Positions 1 through 11,034 of a stretch of DNA of 64,000 nt are shown here, piece after piece (the stretch's first letter is position 1; each line of letters starts with the position of its first letter). The notes below the pieces were generated by a model. That model was not told the DNA's origin, ran no database searches, and saw only the letters and a list, made by a program, of their open reading frames with translations. The position numbers and the translations under genes are program-made. The stretch is from Desmonostoc vinosum HA7617-LM4 (GTDB lineage: Bacteria; Cyanobacteriota; Cyanobacteriia; Cyanobacteriales; Nostocaceae), in the NCBI GenBank assembly GCA_019359515.1, contig JAHHHC010000006.1:186001-250000 (forward strand), written 5' to 3'.

Positions 1-1203
<1,203 letters not shown>

Positions 1204-1251
1204 TTATCAGTTGTTAGTGGTTATTGATACCTCTGCGACCTTTTGCTGTAT

Positions 1252-1860
1252 TTAACTTCTCTTATATTTGTTCACCAACTCCAAACGAGATAATGCACTT
1301 GTGGCTGACTCACGCACATAAGTGTCGGTCGATTCATCGTTAACTAAAGCTGTGAGTACCTCCGCACCCCGGCTATTACCAACAGCAGCCAACGCATTGA
1401 CGATCGCAACTGCCAAGGCGACGTTATCTGTGGTTTTTAAAGTTTCAATCAAAATATCCAAAGCTGGGACGCCAATCTCGCCCAAAGCCATCGCACAGGC
1501 AATATTTACAACGGGATTGGGGTCATTGAGTGCAATTTTTAATCCAGCTAAAGTTTCCGTGGGAAGGGAAACATCTGGATAGTTGACGGCGATTTGTGCT
1601 AAGACCTTCGCACAACTGCTTCTAATGGTGACATTATCGTTGTGCAACAATGGTTCGACCACGGCGGGAGCGGCATCTGGGCCAATTACTCCCAGCGCTT
1701 TCACCGCCGCTCGCCGATAAACAACGTCTTCGTCTCCTAAAATGCTTACTAGTCGAGGAATGGTAGTTTCATCTCGGATTTCTGCAAGTTCTAGCATTGC
1801 CCGTTCCCGTAGGTGGGGATTGGGATGTTTCATTTGTTGGAAAAGTTCGTCTTGGGTCAT
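1252..1860 (-). CDS. cpeZ: CpeZ, HEAT-repeat phycoerythrin bilin lyase partner
   Basis: The 202-aa protein is almost entirely HEAT/PBS-lyase repeats (for example [19 protein letters not shown] and [17 protein letters not shown]), matching CpeZ of the CpcE/F lyase superfamily in length and start ([21 protein letters not shown]). In characterised phycoerythrin-producing cyanobacteria CpeZ works with CpeY and acts as a chaperone-like partner for phycoerythrobilin attachment to phycoerythrin. It follows cpeY on the same strand after a 179-bp repeat-filled gap and precedes the second phycoerythrin pair. It is presumed cytoplasmic and active on nascent subunits. Confidence 0.88.
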   Translation of the reverse strand: MTQDELFQQMKHPNPHLRERAMLELAEIRDETTIPRLVSILGDEDVVYRRAAVKALGVIGPDAAPAVVEPLLHNDNVTIRSSCAKVLAQIAVNYPDVSLPTETLAGLKIALNDPNPVVNIACAMALGEIGVPALDILIETLKTTDNVALAVAIVNALAAVGNSRGAEVLTALVNDESTDTYVRESATSALSRLELVNKYKRS

Positions 1861-2039
1861 AGGGAATTGGGGATTGGGGATTGGGGATTGGGAATTGGGG
1901 ATTGGGGATTGGGAATCGGGACTGGGAAATTGGAAGTACTGAGTGAGGAGTGTTAGTTATTCCCCCTGCCCCCTGCTCCCTGCCCCCTGTTCCCTACTCC
2001 CGGTCACTGAGCGAAGTCGAAGTGCTGCCCCCTGCTGTT
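1861..2039. repeat. Tandem heptamer repeats between cpeY and cpeZ
   Basis: The plus strand shows a run of GGGGATT/GGGAATT heptamers (1861-1930), then ccctgctccctgccccctg-type repeats and a copy of the dispersed module cactgagcgaagtcgaagtg (about 2005-2025). This array separates two genes normally expressed together. It has no coding content. Confidence 0.8.
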
Positions 2040-3299
2040 TCATTTGGCTTTGGCGCGAATTAACCAGTCTTCGTCATTGGCGGCGATTTCGTGGCTGCTG
2101 GTATCACCGAGTTTTTCTAGTGCCATTAGTGTGGTATACTTTAAATCCCAAATTTTGGTTTCTAGGCTTTTTTTCAGTTCGGGAATGGCACGTGGATCGC
2201 CTAGTTCACCAAGGGCGATCGCAGCTGCGGCACGAGATTTTTGAAACTGCGGTTGGGTGTTGTGCAGTGCTTCCACTAACAGGTCATAAGCGGGGGCATG
2301 TTTAAGCCAGCCGAACAATTTCACTACATGAAAATGGGCCCCATAATCATTGTTGGCTTCTTCTGCATAGGTGGCAAAGAGAGCAGATGGCGCAGTCTCT
2401 GCATAATTTTCCAAAATAGTTTTTGTCGCCAGATAGCAACGCCCAAAGTCGGTGTCATACAACTCTCGCACTAGAAATGGTAAGGCTGGTAGTTGGTTAT
2501 AGCTATGTACTAAATCCAAATCTTGGGGATGATCGCGCAATGTTTGCTCTAAATAAGGTTGAATCTCACCAAAAGTCATTGCTCTGTTGGGGATAGCTAC
2601 TTCCGCTAGCATCCGAATCCCTCGCAAACGAAAGATAATAGATACTGGACAGCGAGCAATGCTGGGAATTGCGTCATAATATTTTGCATCGATCAAGTCT
2701 TGAATCGACAACCGACGGGCAAAAACATTGGGGTGTTGCAATAGAGCAACCACCTTTTCCATATAAGTATAATCTCTGGTGAATCGGCAAACGGCGGCGA
2801 TCGCTGCACTCGCTGTGGGTGCATCCTCAGCGTCGATAAATCTGCGGATTCTCTCTATTGCTGGTTCATAATCCAACTTAGTTAGAGTATGGATAATCAC
2901 CCGATAAGTTTGCCCTGGCTTGTCTAGCAGTTGAGCGACTTCTTCTAAGATTTCTGAATTTTGGGTACCAATTTCACCAATTGCCCAAACGGCATTTTCT
3001 ACGGTGTAGCAGTCTTCATCTGCTAAACAGGTGCGAATCACAGGTAGGGCTTGCGTTGCTTGTAGCCGTCCCAAGATTTCTACTGACTTCCGTCGCACGA
3101 TGCGGTTATCTAAAGATGGGTCATTTTTCTCAATTGCTCTCATCAAAGCATTAATCGAGCGTTCCGTGGGAAAGTTCACTAAATGAGAAGCTGCGATATA
3201 ACGGGAATCATCCTCTTCTACCTCGTCTTGGGGTGTATCCAAAAGAGCAATAGCTTCGTCTTCTGTGAGATTGAAAATATTAAAAAAACGTTTATCCAT
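2040..3299 (-). CDS. cpeY: CpeY, phycoerythrobilin lyase (HEAT-repeat)
   Basis: The frame opens at 3341, but I place the start at the ATG ending at 3299, giving MDKRFFNIFNLTEDEAIALL, the usual CpeY N-terminus, and 419 aa. The protein is built from HEAT-like repeats (VRRKSVEILGRLQATQALPV, NAVWAIGEIG, AAAIALGELGDPRAIPEL). CpeY belongs to the E/F bilin lyase clade and in studied strains attaches phycoerythrobilin to Cys82 of CpeA, helped by CpeZ. It is on the same strand as cpeBA, but a tnpB element (3395-4362) now lies between them, so it may need its own promoter. No strong ribosome-binding site is visible. Confidence 0.9.
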   Translation of the reverse strand: MDKRFFNIFNLTEDEAIALLDTPQDEVEEDDSRYIAASHLVNFPTERSINALMRAIEKNDPSLDNRIVRRKSVEILGRLQATQALPVIRTCLADEDCYTVENAVWAIGEIGTQNSEILEEVAQLLDKPGQTYRVIIHTLTKLDYEPAIERIRRFIDAEDAPTASAAIAAVCRFTRDYTYMEKVVALLQHPNVFARRLSIQDLIDAKYYDAIPSIARCPVSIIFRLRGIRMLAEVAIPNRAMTFGEIQPYLEQTLRDHPQDLDLVHSYNQLPALPFLVRELYDTDFGRCYLATKTILENYAETAPSALFATYAEEANNDYGAHFHVVKLFGWLKHAPAYDLLVEALHNTQPQFQKSRAAAAIALGELGDPRAIPELKKSLETKIWDLKYTTLMALEKLGDTSSHEIAANDEDWLIRAKAK

Positions 3300-3394
3300 A
3301 AAACTAGGGGTGTAGAAAACCGTTACATAAGACTTACCCAAAGTTACCCAGTGCTAGAATTAGTTACCAAAACAAATTCAACTTCGACTTTGGT

Positions 3395-3500
3395 GCTTAC
3401 TTCCTGCTTCAATCTGGAGATGTCGGCATCAACCAGTCCACAGGCTAACACTGTCTAACTGACAGCTTTACTCACGCCACTTGCTACAACCGGGGGAACC
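3395..3500 (-). ncRNA. Putative omega/reRNA scaffold at tnpB 3' end (copy 1)
   Basis: About 105 bp overlapping and downstream of the tnpB stop are strongly conserved with 9520-9625, including the non-coding part after the stop (ccagtccacaggctaacactg, then ttcctgcttca). In the IS605 family the transcript of the tnpB 3' end plus right end forms the guide RNA scaffold, with the guide taken from flanking DNA just outside the element, here positions below 3395. Position and conservation fit; there is no expression evidence. Confidence 0.5.
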
Positions 3501-4255
3501 CCGGCAACGCAGTGGCTCAAATTAATTGCAGCGTTTAAATCACGGTCAATCACAAAATTGCAACAATTGCATTCAAACACTCTTTGTGATATCGAGAGTG
3601 TTTCTTTTTTGGTTCCGCAATTAGAACAAGTCTTAGAGCTTGGGAACCATCGGTCAACGATAACAAGCTTAGAACCATACAGTTGACATTTATAAGTCAA
3701 TTGGCGACGGAATTCGTAAAATCCCATATCAGCAATTGCCTTTGCAAGTTGATGATTAGCCAGCATTCCAGATACATTGAGGTCTTCAATTACTACAGTG
3801 CCGTGGTTCTTGGCAAGTAGAGTAGTCAACTTGTGTAATGAATATGCGCGGCTATTGGCTATTTTTCTATGAAGCCTAGCTATCTGCATCTGTGCTTTTT
3901 TCCAGTTAGCTGAACCTTTAACTTTGTGGCGATTTAACCATTGTATTCTAGACAATTTAGCTTCGTACTTTTTGTAGGACTTTGCACCTTGGATTACTTC
4001 ACCCGTGCTGAGTGCTGCCAAGGATTTAACACCAAGGTCAACACCTACAACATCTATTGCTACAAGCCATTTGTGCAAGTCAATAGCAGTGGGAAATTTA
4101 ATTTTAGAATCGGGATTAGCTTTGTTATGGTCAAGTATCTGTTTTGTCAAACCAAGACCCCAATTCCAAGCATGACGTGCTACACCACAATGTTTCATTA
4201 ATGCTGTGCGTTGTTGATTATTCAACTTCAATTCAGTCTTGAAACCTAGCAGCAC
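3455..4255 (-). pseudogene. tnpB: TnpB with in-frame internal deletion
   Basis: The 266-aa frame is colinear with the 381-aa TnpB at 9609-10754 except that about 110 residues are missing: after HKWLVA the sequence jumps to DVVGVDLGVK. The N-terminal MLLGFKTELKLNN segment remains. So do the RuvC-like catalytic motifs GVDLGVK, VIEDLNVSGM and DRDLNAAINL and the zinc-binding CSNCG and CNCC pairs. The lost part corresponds to most of the nucleic-acid-recognition region of TnpB. The deletion preserves frame, so the protein could still be made, but RNA-guided cleavage is unlikely. The family is known to encode RNA-guided nucleases. Confidence 0.85.
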
Positions 4256-4375
4256 GGTAACTCCTTAATCCACCTAATCAAACCGAATAAAGATTAAAAA
4301 GCTCCAAAATGACTAACAATAGGGACTTTTGTTCAAAAATTATGTTACAGTTTTAATCCCTTGGCTTACATAAAA

Positions 4376-4450
4376 ACAAGCCTGGGGATTCTTTGCCAGT
4401 ACTCAACCTTAATTAGGTAAAGCAACACGCCAAGAGTCCTCAGGCTTGTA
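4376..4450 (-). terminator. Terminator/attenuator hairpin downstream of cpeA
   Basis: The two arms acaagcctgggga-ttctttgcc (4376-4396) and ggcaagag-type tcctcaggcttgt (about 4429-4449) form a long imperfect inverted repeat of about 20 bp. On the minus strand the second arm is followed by GTTTTTATG, a short T-run, as in an intrinsic terminator. It sits 50 bp after the cpeA stop and would end or attenuate the cpeBA message before cpeY. Confidence 0.65.
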
Positions 4451-4497
4451 TAGGAGTAATCTTACTCCGTCACGAAATCACAAGTCTAGCAATTTAA

Positions 4498-5016
<519 letters not shown>

Positions 5017-5088
5017 TCAGAACGTCTCGGTAATCGTTTTGAATTTCGAGTTTTGAGTTCAAGTCTCTAACTCGTGATTTTTTGAGGA

Positions 5089-5954
<866 letters not shown>

Positions 5955-6122
5955 CTAAACCTGCTTGAGCAGATGTTTAATGACGTTTTCTTTGATCATC
6001 AATTGTCTCATTAATTCTAGGACAAAGGTTTGAGATTGCTCTTGGCTCAATCTCTTGACTTGGTCTTCATAAACTTTGAGGTTGAAACTTTGCTCCAAGC
6101 TAAGTTCGATTGGTATATCCAT
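5955..6122 (-). CDS. nblA: NblA, phycobilisome degradation adaptor
   Basis: I choose the internal ATG at 6120-6122, giving a 55-aa protein, MDIPIELSLEQSFNLKVYED to IKHLLKQV. This is the NblA family signature and length, and a GGAGAG ribosome-binding site lies about 8 bases upstream. The open frame starting at 6146 adds eight residues unlikely to be native. NblA is a small helical dimer that binds phycobiliprotein alpha subunits and recruits Clp protease during nitrogen or other starvation. Its position directly upstream of the phycoerythrin genes on the same strand suits a role in turning over the pigment encoded next to it. Confidence 0.93.
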   Translation of the reverse strand: MDIPIELSLEQSFNLKVYEDQVKRLSQEQSQTFVLELMRQLMIKENVIKHLLKQV

Positions 6123-6586
6123 AACATTCACTCTCCATCTATTCACAGTGTTGTTTTATGCAACTTCCTACAATAAGGTTAACAAAAGTAACACATACTT
6201 GACAAGTGGGCACTTTTAGACGTTTCCGAATAAAAGATTGAAATAGAATAGTACTGAGCTAACATTGATGTTACAAATATTTTCTGTTCATCCTTGTTTT
6301 CTCACATCTGCCGCAGTTATTAATTGTTGAGTGCGGATGCTCAGCCTTTGCGGATATTTCGGTTTATCTTTGGTATGAATAAGCCTTTTGCGTAGGGAAT
6401 AAGAAAGAGGGAATGGTGATTAAATCTACCTTTACTTGGATACTTGCACCATTATTTCTTTCTAGCTTCAGGCTTCTAGAGTTTTATGATATTGATAGTG
6501 GAAGTTTTGCTAGTTAATCAGGGGTCAGTTCTTAACTGTTCTGTGATTGCTGTTTTTGATTCCTTATTCTCTATTCCTGGAAGTTT
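6123..6586. promoter_or_regulatory. Divergent intergenic region nblA / bilin lyase
   Basis: This 464-bp gap separates divergently transcribed nblA (minus) and the CpeS-type lyase (plus), so it should hold both promoters. It is AT-rich. I looked for a consensus NtcA site (GTA-N8-TAC) upstream of nblA and did not find a clear one. No other feature is visible. Confidence 0.4.
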
Positions 6587-7207
6587 ATGGATGCAATGGA
6601 GTTTTTTCAACTTAGTACTGGCAAGTGGCGATCGCAACGAACCACACACCACTTAGCCTTCAAACGCTCTGAAAAGGGTGAATCTGAAATTTACATCGAA
6701 GCTCTAAGATCTGATGATCCTAAAGTGATTGAAATCTGTCAACTCCATGAGTTTGACCCTAGTTTGGCAGTTGGTGGAGCTTATGTAACCTGGCAAGGCT
6801 CAATGGGATGGGATAGAGAAGAAGAAAACCACGAAGGTTCTACAGTATTTGCACTAGTACCAGATACTTCTGATGGTAGACAGGGGACGCTGTTGCGAGA
6901 GCGGGGTTACGCTGAAATTGTCCCGGTGGCTGGTCGCTATCATATGGATGACGAGGATGGTTTGGTGTTAACTACCGAATACGAAACCATGAGTTCTATC
7001 GAAAGATTTTGGTTTGCCAGCCCTAGCTTGCGGATGCGGACTAGTACAGTCAAGCGTTTTGGTGGCTTCAGTACTGCTACATTCTGTACAGAATTCCGTG
7101 TAGAAGATGCCTCAGAGGTAGATGCATCTAACCTCTCAAACCAAACCACAGTCCAGACTCAGAACGCCATTGAACCTACAAAATTCTTATCCTTCCTTGG
7201 TTGGTAA
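6587..7207 (+). CDS. cpeS: CpcS/CpeS family phycobiliprotein bilin lyase
   Basis: The 206-aa protein starts [20 protein letters not shown], the family N-terminus, and carries the conserved core [19 protein letters not shown] and [14 protein letters not shown]-like [18 protein letters not shown] of the lipocalin-fold S-type lyases. These enzymes attach phycocyanobilin or phycoerythrobilin to Cys82-equivalent residues of phycobiliproteins. A GGAAG lies five bases before the ATG. Given the adjacent phycoerythrin genes, CpeS-type activity is plausible, but CpcS-type specificity cannot be excluded from sequence. The C-terminal 35 residues (from about 172) are low-complexity and variable. Confidence 0.87.
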   Translation: MDAMEFFQLSTGKWRSQRTTHHLAFKRSEKGESEIYIEALRSDDPKVIEICQLHEFDPSLAVGGAYVTWQGSMGWDREEENHEGSTVFALVPDTSDGRQGTLLRERGYAEIVPVAGRYHMDDEDGLVLTTEYETMSSIERFWFASPSLRMRTSTVKRFGGFSTATFCTEFRVEDASEVDASNLSNQTTVQTQNAIEPTKFLSFLGW

Positions 7208-7760
7208 GTTACTGATTACAACTAGCGTCGATCCCTTTACTAGGGGATTAGATTATCTCTATGGCGCTCGTAGCCTAGCTCTAGACCCAGAAATGGTAGA
7301 TGTGGTTTACGACATGGACAAGCGCATTCCTATCTGTACTTGGATCGGCCAACACATTGATGCAGTCAACGCGTCACTCAATGCCTGTCTCCAGGCTTGC
7401 CATGACTGTTTTCACCCTTGGGAACAGTGTGCAATTCAGATATTTGCAGCTCCCCTGGCTCAATCCTTTAGAATTGATGGACTCTGTAATCTTCAGACAA
7501 ATCCCATGACAATTCTGATTGATGTCGGACGCATAGTACAGGAAGACTGGCTAGCTCTGGTTATCCATGAATACGCTCATGCTCATGCCGGTTCGCCTGG
7601 TCATCACCAGGAGTTTGCTAAATCTCTAGCTCACCTATGCTTAGGATTAGCGATCGCCCCTCCCCCCTGTCAACTAGCTAAGGAAACTAGCTTCTTACGG
7701 TCTTACCCTTACTGTCGCTCAACTCCAGATCCATTGGCATTTTGGCGTGGTGAAGGGTGA
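7122..7760 (+). CDS. Putative zinc metalloprotease (HExxH) next to bilin lyase
   Basis: The frame contains [19 protein letters not shown], an HExxH zinc-binding motif followed by a GHxxxF-like segment resembling SprT-type peptidases. There are eight cysteines, including CLQACHDCF and WEQC, which could bind metal. The start is uncertain: ATG 7122 overlaps the lyase gene by 86 bp and gives an N-terminus ([10 protein letters not shown]) that looks like an off-frame reading of it, while TTG 7197 would overlap by only 11 bp. Conserved-looking sequence begins about [12 protein letters not shown]. It is probably co-transcribed with the lyase. I do not recognise a named family; a role in phycobilisome biogenesis is only suggested by position. 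Confidence 0.7.
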   Translation: MHLTSQTKPQSRLRTPLNLQNSYPSLVGKLLITTSVDPFTRGLDYLYGARSLALDPEMVDVVYDMDKRIPICTWIGQHIDAVNASLNACLQACHDCFHPWEQCAIQIFAAPLAQSFRIDGLCNLQTNPMTILIDVGRIVQEDWLALVIHEYAHAHAGSPGHHQEFAKSLAHLCLGLAIAPPPCQLAKETSFLRSYPYCRSTPDPLAFWRGEG

Positions 7761-7993
7761 GGGAGCAGGGGGCAGGGGGAAAAACTACTAACACTCATTC
7801 CTCACTCAGCACAGGCTAAACGCCCCGCTACCGCGCTTCAGACTTAGCACTCCCAATCCCGAGTCCCAAAAAAATGAAACCAAAGCTAAGTTATGTAACG
7901 CTTCATTAAACTAAATCGAATAAAACACCCCCTTAACCGTATGATTGTGATTAATTATGAAAAATATTTGTAAGGAAAGGGAGTTTTTTCGGC

Positions 7994-8761
7994 GTGGCAA
8001 TTCCTCTTTTAGAGTATTCCCCATCCTCTCAGAATCAGCGTGTTGTCGGGTACGAAATTGCAGGGGATGAGAAACCCAGGTTCTACTCCACAGAAAATCT
8101 GCTTTCCCCAACGGAATTGGATGATCTGATTGAAGCTGCATATCGTCAGATTTTCTTCCATGCCTTTGCTGCGGATCGCGAACGTTTTCTGGAGTCCCAA
8201 CTCCGCAGTGGTCAAATTACTGTCAGAGACTTTATTCGCGGCTTACTGCTTTCTAATACCTACAAGCGCAGTTTCTACGACCTCAACAGCAACTATCGCT
8301 TTGTTGAGCAAACAGTACAGCGAGTCCTTGGTCGTGACATTTACGATAATAGAGAAAAGCTTGCTTGGTCTATCGTTGTTGCTACAAAGGGTCTCAAAGG
8401 TTTTGTGGATGACCTACTCAACAGCGATGAGTATTTAGAAGCCTTCGGTTACGACACAGTTCCCTACCAACGCCGTCGAGTTCTACCCGGACGAGCAGAA
8501 GGCGAAAGACCTTTCAACATTAAGTCTCCCCGCTACGACGACTACTATCGCAGTAAGCTTGGCTTCCCACAAGTTGTGTGGCAAACTATTGTCCGCAGCT
8601 ACGTTCCTCAAGACAAGCAAGCTACAGCAGGTAATCCATCTCTATTCTTAGACATGGCGCAGAGTATCAATCCCCGTGGCAATTTACCTCAACAACTCTC
8701 GGCGCAGAACATTGATTATGAGCAATCTGTACCTTATCGCAAGTTATCTGGAGTGAGATAG
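7994..8761 (+). CDS. cpcG: CpcG phycobilisome rod-core linker
   Basis: This 255-aa protein reads from a GTG start (7994). It begins [21 protein letters not shown], the CpcG N-terminus, followed by a phycobilisome linker domain at roughly residues 20-150 ([40 protein letters not shown]). CpcG links peripheral rods to the allophycocyanin core. A purine-rich aaggaaagggag lies 12-20 bases upstream. Here it stands alone, beside a lyase gene and phycoerythrin genes, not in a cpc operon within this window. A strong terminator follows (8793-8830). Confidence 0.93.
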   Translation: MAIPLLEYSPSSQNQRVVGYEIAGDEKPRFYSTENLLSPTELDDLIEAAYRQIFFHAFAADRERFLESQLRSGQITVRDFIRGLLLSNTYKRSFYDLNSNYRFVEQTVQRVLGRDIYDNREKLAWSIVVATKGLKGFVDDLLNSDEYLEAFGYDTVPYQRRRVLPGRAEGERPFNIKSPRYDDYYRSKLGFPQVVWQTIVRSYVPQDKQATAGNPSLFLDMAQSINPRGNLPQQLSAQNIDYEQSVPYRKLSGVR

Positions 8762-8792
8762 GTAGAGATTTTCTCTAAGAGATTACTGCTTG

Positions 8793-8830
8793 TAGGGTGG
8801 GCATTGTAATGCTCACCCTATTGTGTTTTT
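8793..8830 (+). terminator. Intrinsic terminator after cpcG
   Basis: Near-perfect inverted repeat tagggtgggcatt / aatgctcacccta (8793-8820) followed by ttgtgttttt. It lies 32 bp after the cpcG stop. Confidence 0.8.
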
Positions 8831-8854
8831 GGATACAAAACTTTATCCCAATCC

Positions 8855-9274
8855 TCAAGCAATTTCTTCATTCTTGGCACTAAATCCTAACTCCATCAGT
8901 GCCTTGCGAATTTTAGCTTTAGAAGGACGGATTTTGGGGGGGGTTAATCCCATTTCTCTAGCAGTCTCAAACATTTCTCGCATCAACATATCTAGAGAAT
9001 TATCATTTACATCCTCTGGGAGTTTCTCAATTCTGCCTTCGTAAGCCAATGTATAAAGCTCTAGGTGGTGCATATCCATAGCCCTAGCCAGCTTCCTCAA
9101 GGTTTCAGGTGTGGGACAAGTTCCCTTAAAGCAGGCTCCTCTTAGCCTGGGTTGAGGAATACCAGACAACTCCGCTAAACGGTTCATACTAATACCCTGT
9201 TCTTCCAGGTGTTGAAGGATTAACCGTCCCAAAGGGGAGCAATCTTCAGATTTTATTTGCAACCTTGCTGGCAT
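8855..9274 (-). CDS. XRE-family helix-turn-helix protein
   Basis: The 139-aa protein has a Cro/C1-type helix-turn-helix at about residues 15-75 (LGRLILQHLEEQGISMNRLA, then SGIPQPRLRGACF and TPETLRKLARAM). The rest, to residue 139, is helical and ends in a lysine-rich segment (PSKAKIRKALMELGF). It is presumably a DNA-binding regulator, target unknown. It converges on cpcG across the terminator and is followed upstream by the tnpB element. Whether it belongs to a mobile element or to the host is not clear. Confidence 0.75.
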   Translation of the reverse strand: MPARLQIKSEDCSPLGRLILQHLEEQGISMNRLAELSGIPQPRLRGACFKGTCPTPETLRKLARAMDMHHLELYTLAYEGRIEKLPEDVNDNSLDMLMREMFETAREMGLTPPKIRPSKAKIRKALMELGFSAKNEEIA

Positions 9275-9519
9275 TGTTTCAGTATCAAAAGGATACGCTT
9301 ATCTACAGGATAAACTGTTAAACATTTAATTTGCAATCACAAAATTTTTTTGTAATCTAATTTACTATTTCATTAATATAGGACTCCTATTTGATTTGGT
9401 GAAAAAACTCCGTACACCTTAAAAAGGTTGATTCCGTTACATAAAACCTGCTCAAAACTATTCAACAATACTCTTTTCTATACAAGATAACTAGAACTAT
9501 TTTGATTGCTTTGAGTTTC

Positions 9520-9625
9520 GTTTATTTCCTGCTTCATTCTGGTAGTGTCGGCACTATCCAGTCCACAGGCTAACACTGTCTAACTGACAGCTTTGCTCAC
9601 GCCACTTGCTACAACCGGGGGAACC
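9520..9625 (-). ncRNA. Putative omega/reRNA scaffold at tnpB 3' end (copy 2)
   Basis: The region around and beyond the tnpB stop is conserved with copy 1 beyond the coding sequence (ccagtccacaggctaacactg...ttcctgcttca). The guide segment would be the DNA just below 9520. Inferred from the family and from conservation only. Confidence 0.5.
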
Positions 9626-10754
9626 CGGCAACGGAGTGGCGTGAGCCACTTCCTTCAACGGAGGGAACCTCCGCAACGGAGTGGCTCAAATTGATTGCAG
9701 CGTTCAAATCGCGGTCAATCACAAAACCGCACTCGGAACATTCAAACACTCGCTCGCTTAAAGTGAGTGTTTCTTTTTTGGTTCCACAATTTGAACAAGT
9801 CTTGCTAGAGGGAAACCATCTGTCAACTACAACTAGCTTGGAACCATACAGTTCACACTTGTAGGTCAGTTGTCTACGGAACTCAAAGAAACTCATGTCA
9901 GCTATTGCTTTAGCCAGCTGATGATTTGCCAACATTCCTGATACATTGAGGTCTTCTATCACTATTGTGCCGTGGTTCTTGGCTAGTAGTGTGGTGAGCT
10001 TATGCAATGAATATGCGCGGATGTTGGCAATCTTTGTATGCAGTCTGGCTATCTGCATCTGTGCTTTTTTCCAGTTAGCTGAACCAGTAATTTTATGCCG
10101 ATTCAACCATTGCATTCTAGACAGTTTTGCTTCATATTTTTTGTACGACTTAGCTCCTATAACTATTTCACCTGTTGATAAAGTTGCTAGGTTTTTCACA
10201 CCAAGGTCAACACCTACAACATCTGTATTGTCTAGCGTTTGAGTCTCTACATCAAACCTGAAACTAATAAACCATCTGTCAGCTTGGCGGCTAATTGTTA
10301 CAGACTTAGTTAATACCTGTGGTAGTCGTTCATAGGTTTTGAGGACACCAATAACAGGTACTTGAATCTTGTTGCTACCTTTGATTTTGACTGAGCCTTC
10401 GAGTGTGAAAGAGTCTCGTTGACCTTTTTTCTTGAAACGAGGAACACCAGCAGTCTTGTGAAAGCAACGTTTCCAAGATTCACGCAACGCCATTAATGCT
10501 TGCTGTGGTGTACTTTTAGAACATTCGTAATACCATTCATTCTCAGACTTCACCAATGCCACCAACCATTTATGTAGGTCAATTGCAGTTGGAAATTTCA
10601 TCTTGGAATTGGGATTATCTTTGTTATGGTCGAGTATTTGCTTTGTTAATGCGAGTCCCCAATTCCAAGCATGACGAGCTACACCACAATGCTTCATTAA
10701 TGCTATGCGTTGCTGATTATTCAGTTTCAATTCAGTCTTGAAACCTAGCAACAT
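9609..10754 (-). CDS. tnpB: TnpB, RNA-guided nuclease of IS605 family
   Basis: The 381-aa protein has the N-terminal helix-turn-helix-like segment (MLLGFKTELKLNNQQR, CGVARHAWNWGL), a beta-rich middle (GVPRFKKKGQRDSFTLEG) and a RuvC-like nuclease with GVDLGVKNLA, VIEDLNVSGM, the zinc finger CSNCG...CSECG and DRDLNAAINL. All catalytic acidic residues and four zinc cysteines are present, so it looks intact. After DRDLNAAINLSH the C-terminal tail (VAEVPSVEGSGSRHSVAGFPRL) is encoded by small palindromic repeats inserted at the 3' end, giving an atypical end. Members of this family cleave DNA next to a short motif under omega-RNA guidance and help keep the element in the genome. Confidence 0.92.
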   Translation of the reverse strand: MLLGFKTELKLNNQQRIALMKHCGVARHAWNWGLALTKQILDHNKDNPNSKMKFPTAIDLHKWLVALVKSENEWYYECSKSTPQQALMALRESWKRCFHKTAGVPRFKKKGQRDSFTLEGSVKIKGSNKIQVPVIGVLKTYERLPQVLTKSVTISRQADRWFISFRFDVETQTLDNTDVVGVDLGVKNLATLSTGEIVIGAKSYKKYEAKLSRMQWLNRHKITGSANWKKAQMQIARLHTKIANIRAYSLHKLTTLLAKNHGTIVIEDLNVSGMLANHQLAKAIADMSFFEFRRQLTYKCELYGSKLVVVDRWFPSSKTCSNCGTKKETLTLSERVFECSECGFVIDRDLNAAINLSHSVAEVPSVEGSGSRHSVAGFPRL

Positions 10755-11034
10755 TTAAACTACCTCCTTAACTACTTGAGTCATGCCATCAATTAATTTT
10801 TTGTTTTTCTTGCTTCTACTTGCACTTGGCCTACTAAATCTTCTTTTTGGTCGTGACTGCTAACACGAGCGTAATTAATAATCTATTATCTCCTCATTTC
10901 GGAAAAAATGACAACATGTGATCAGGAATTAAGTTACAGTTTCAAACCCTACTCCCCACTCCCTACTCCCCGCCTACGTAAATAATTTCATTAATCAAGT
11001 CAGATTCCTATAGTTTATATGAAAAACTTGTAAT

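Larger units (their letters stand above)
3395..4362 (-). mobile_element. IS200/IS605-type element with internally deleted tnpB
   Basis: I delimited the element by comparing it with the second copy at 9520-10950. Similarity begins at 3395/9520 (g[ct]tta[ct]ttcctgcttca) and ends just after tgttacagttttaatccct near 4362, matching agttacagtttcaaaccct near 10950. It carries only tnpB, with no tnpA in either copy. It sits between cpeA and cpeY, and its left end abuts the cpeBA terminator hairpin. Exact ends are approximate. Confidence 0.75.
9520..10950 (-). mobile_element. IS200/IS605-type element with full-length tnpB
   Basis: Second copy of the family seen at 3395-4362, complete over the coding part. 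The ends were found by alignment of the two copies: gtttatttcctgcttca at 9520 and aagttacagtttcaaaccct near 10950. No tnpA is present, so movement would need a transposase supplied in trans. There are no perfect terminal inverted repeats, as expected for this family. Confidence 0.75.

Noticed and set aside
8855-9274. XRE protein as antitoxin of a toxin-antitoxin pair
   Set aside because: No small toxin gene lies beside it on the same strand.
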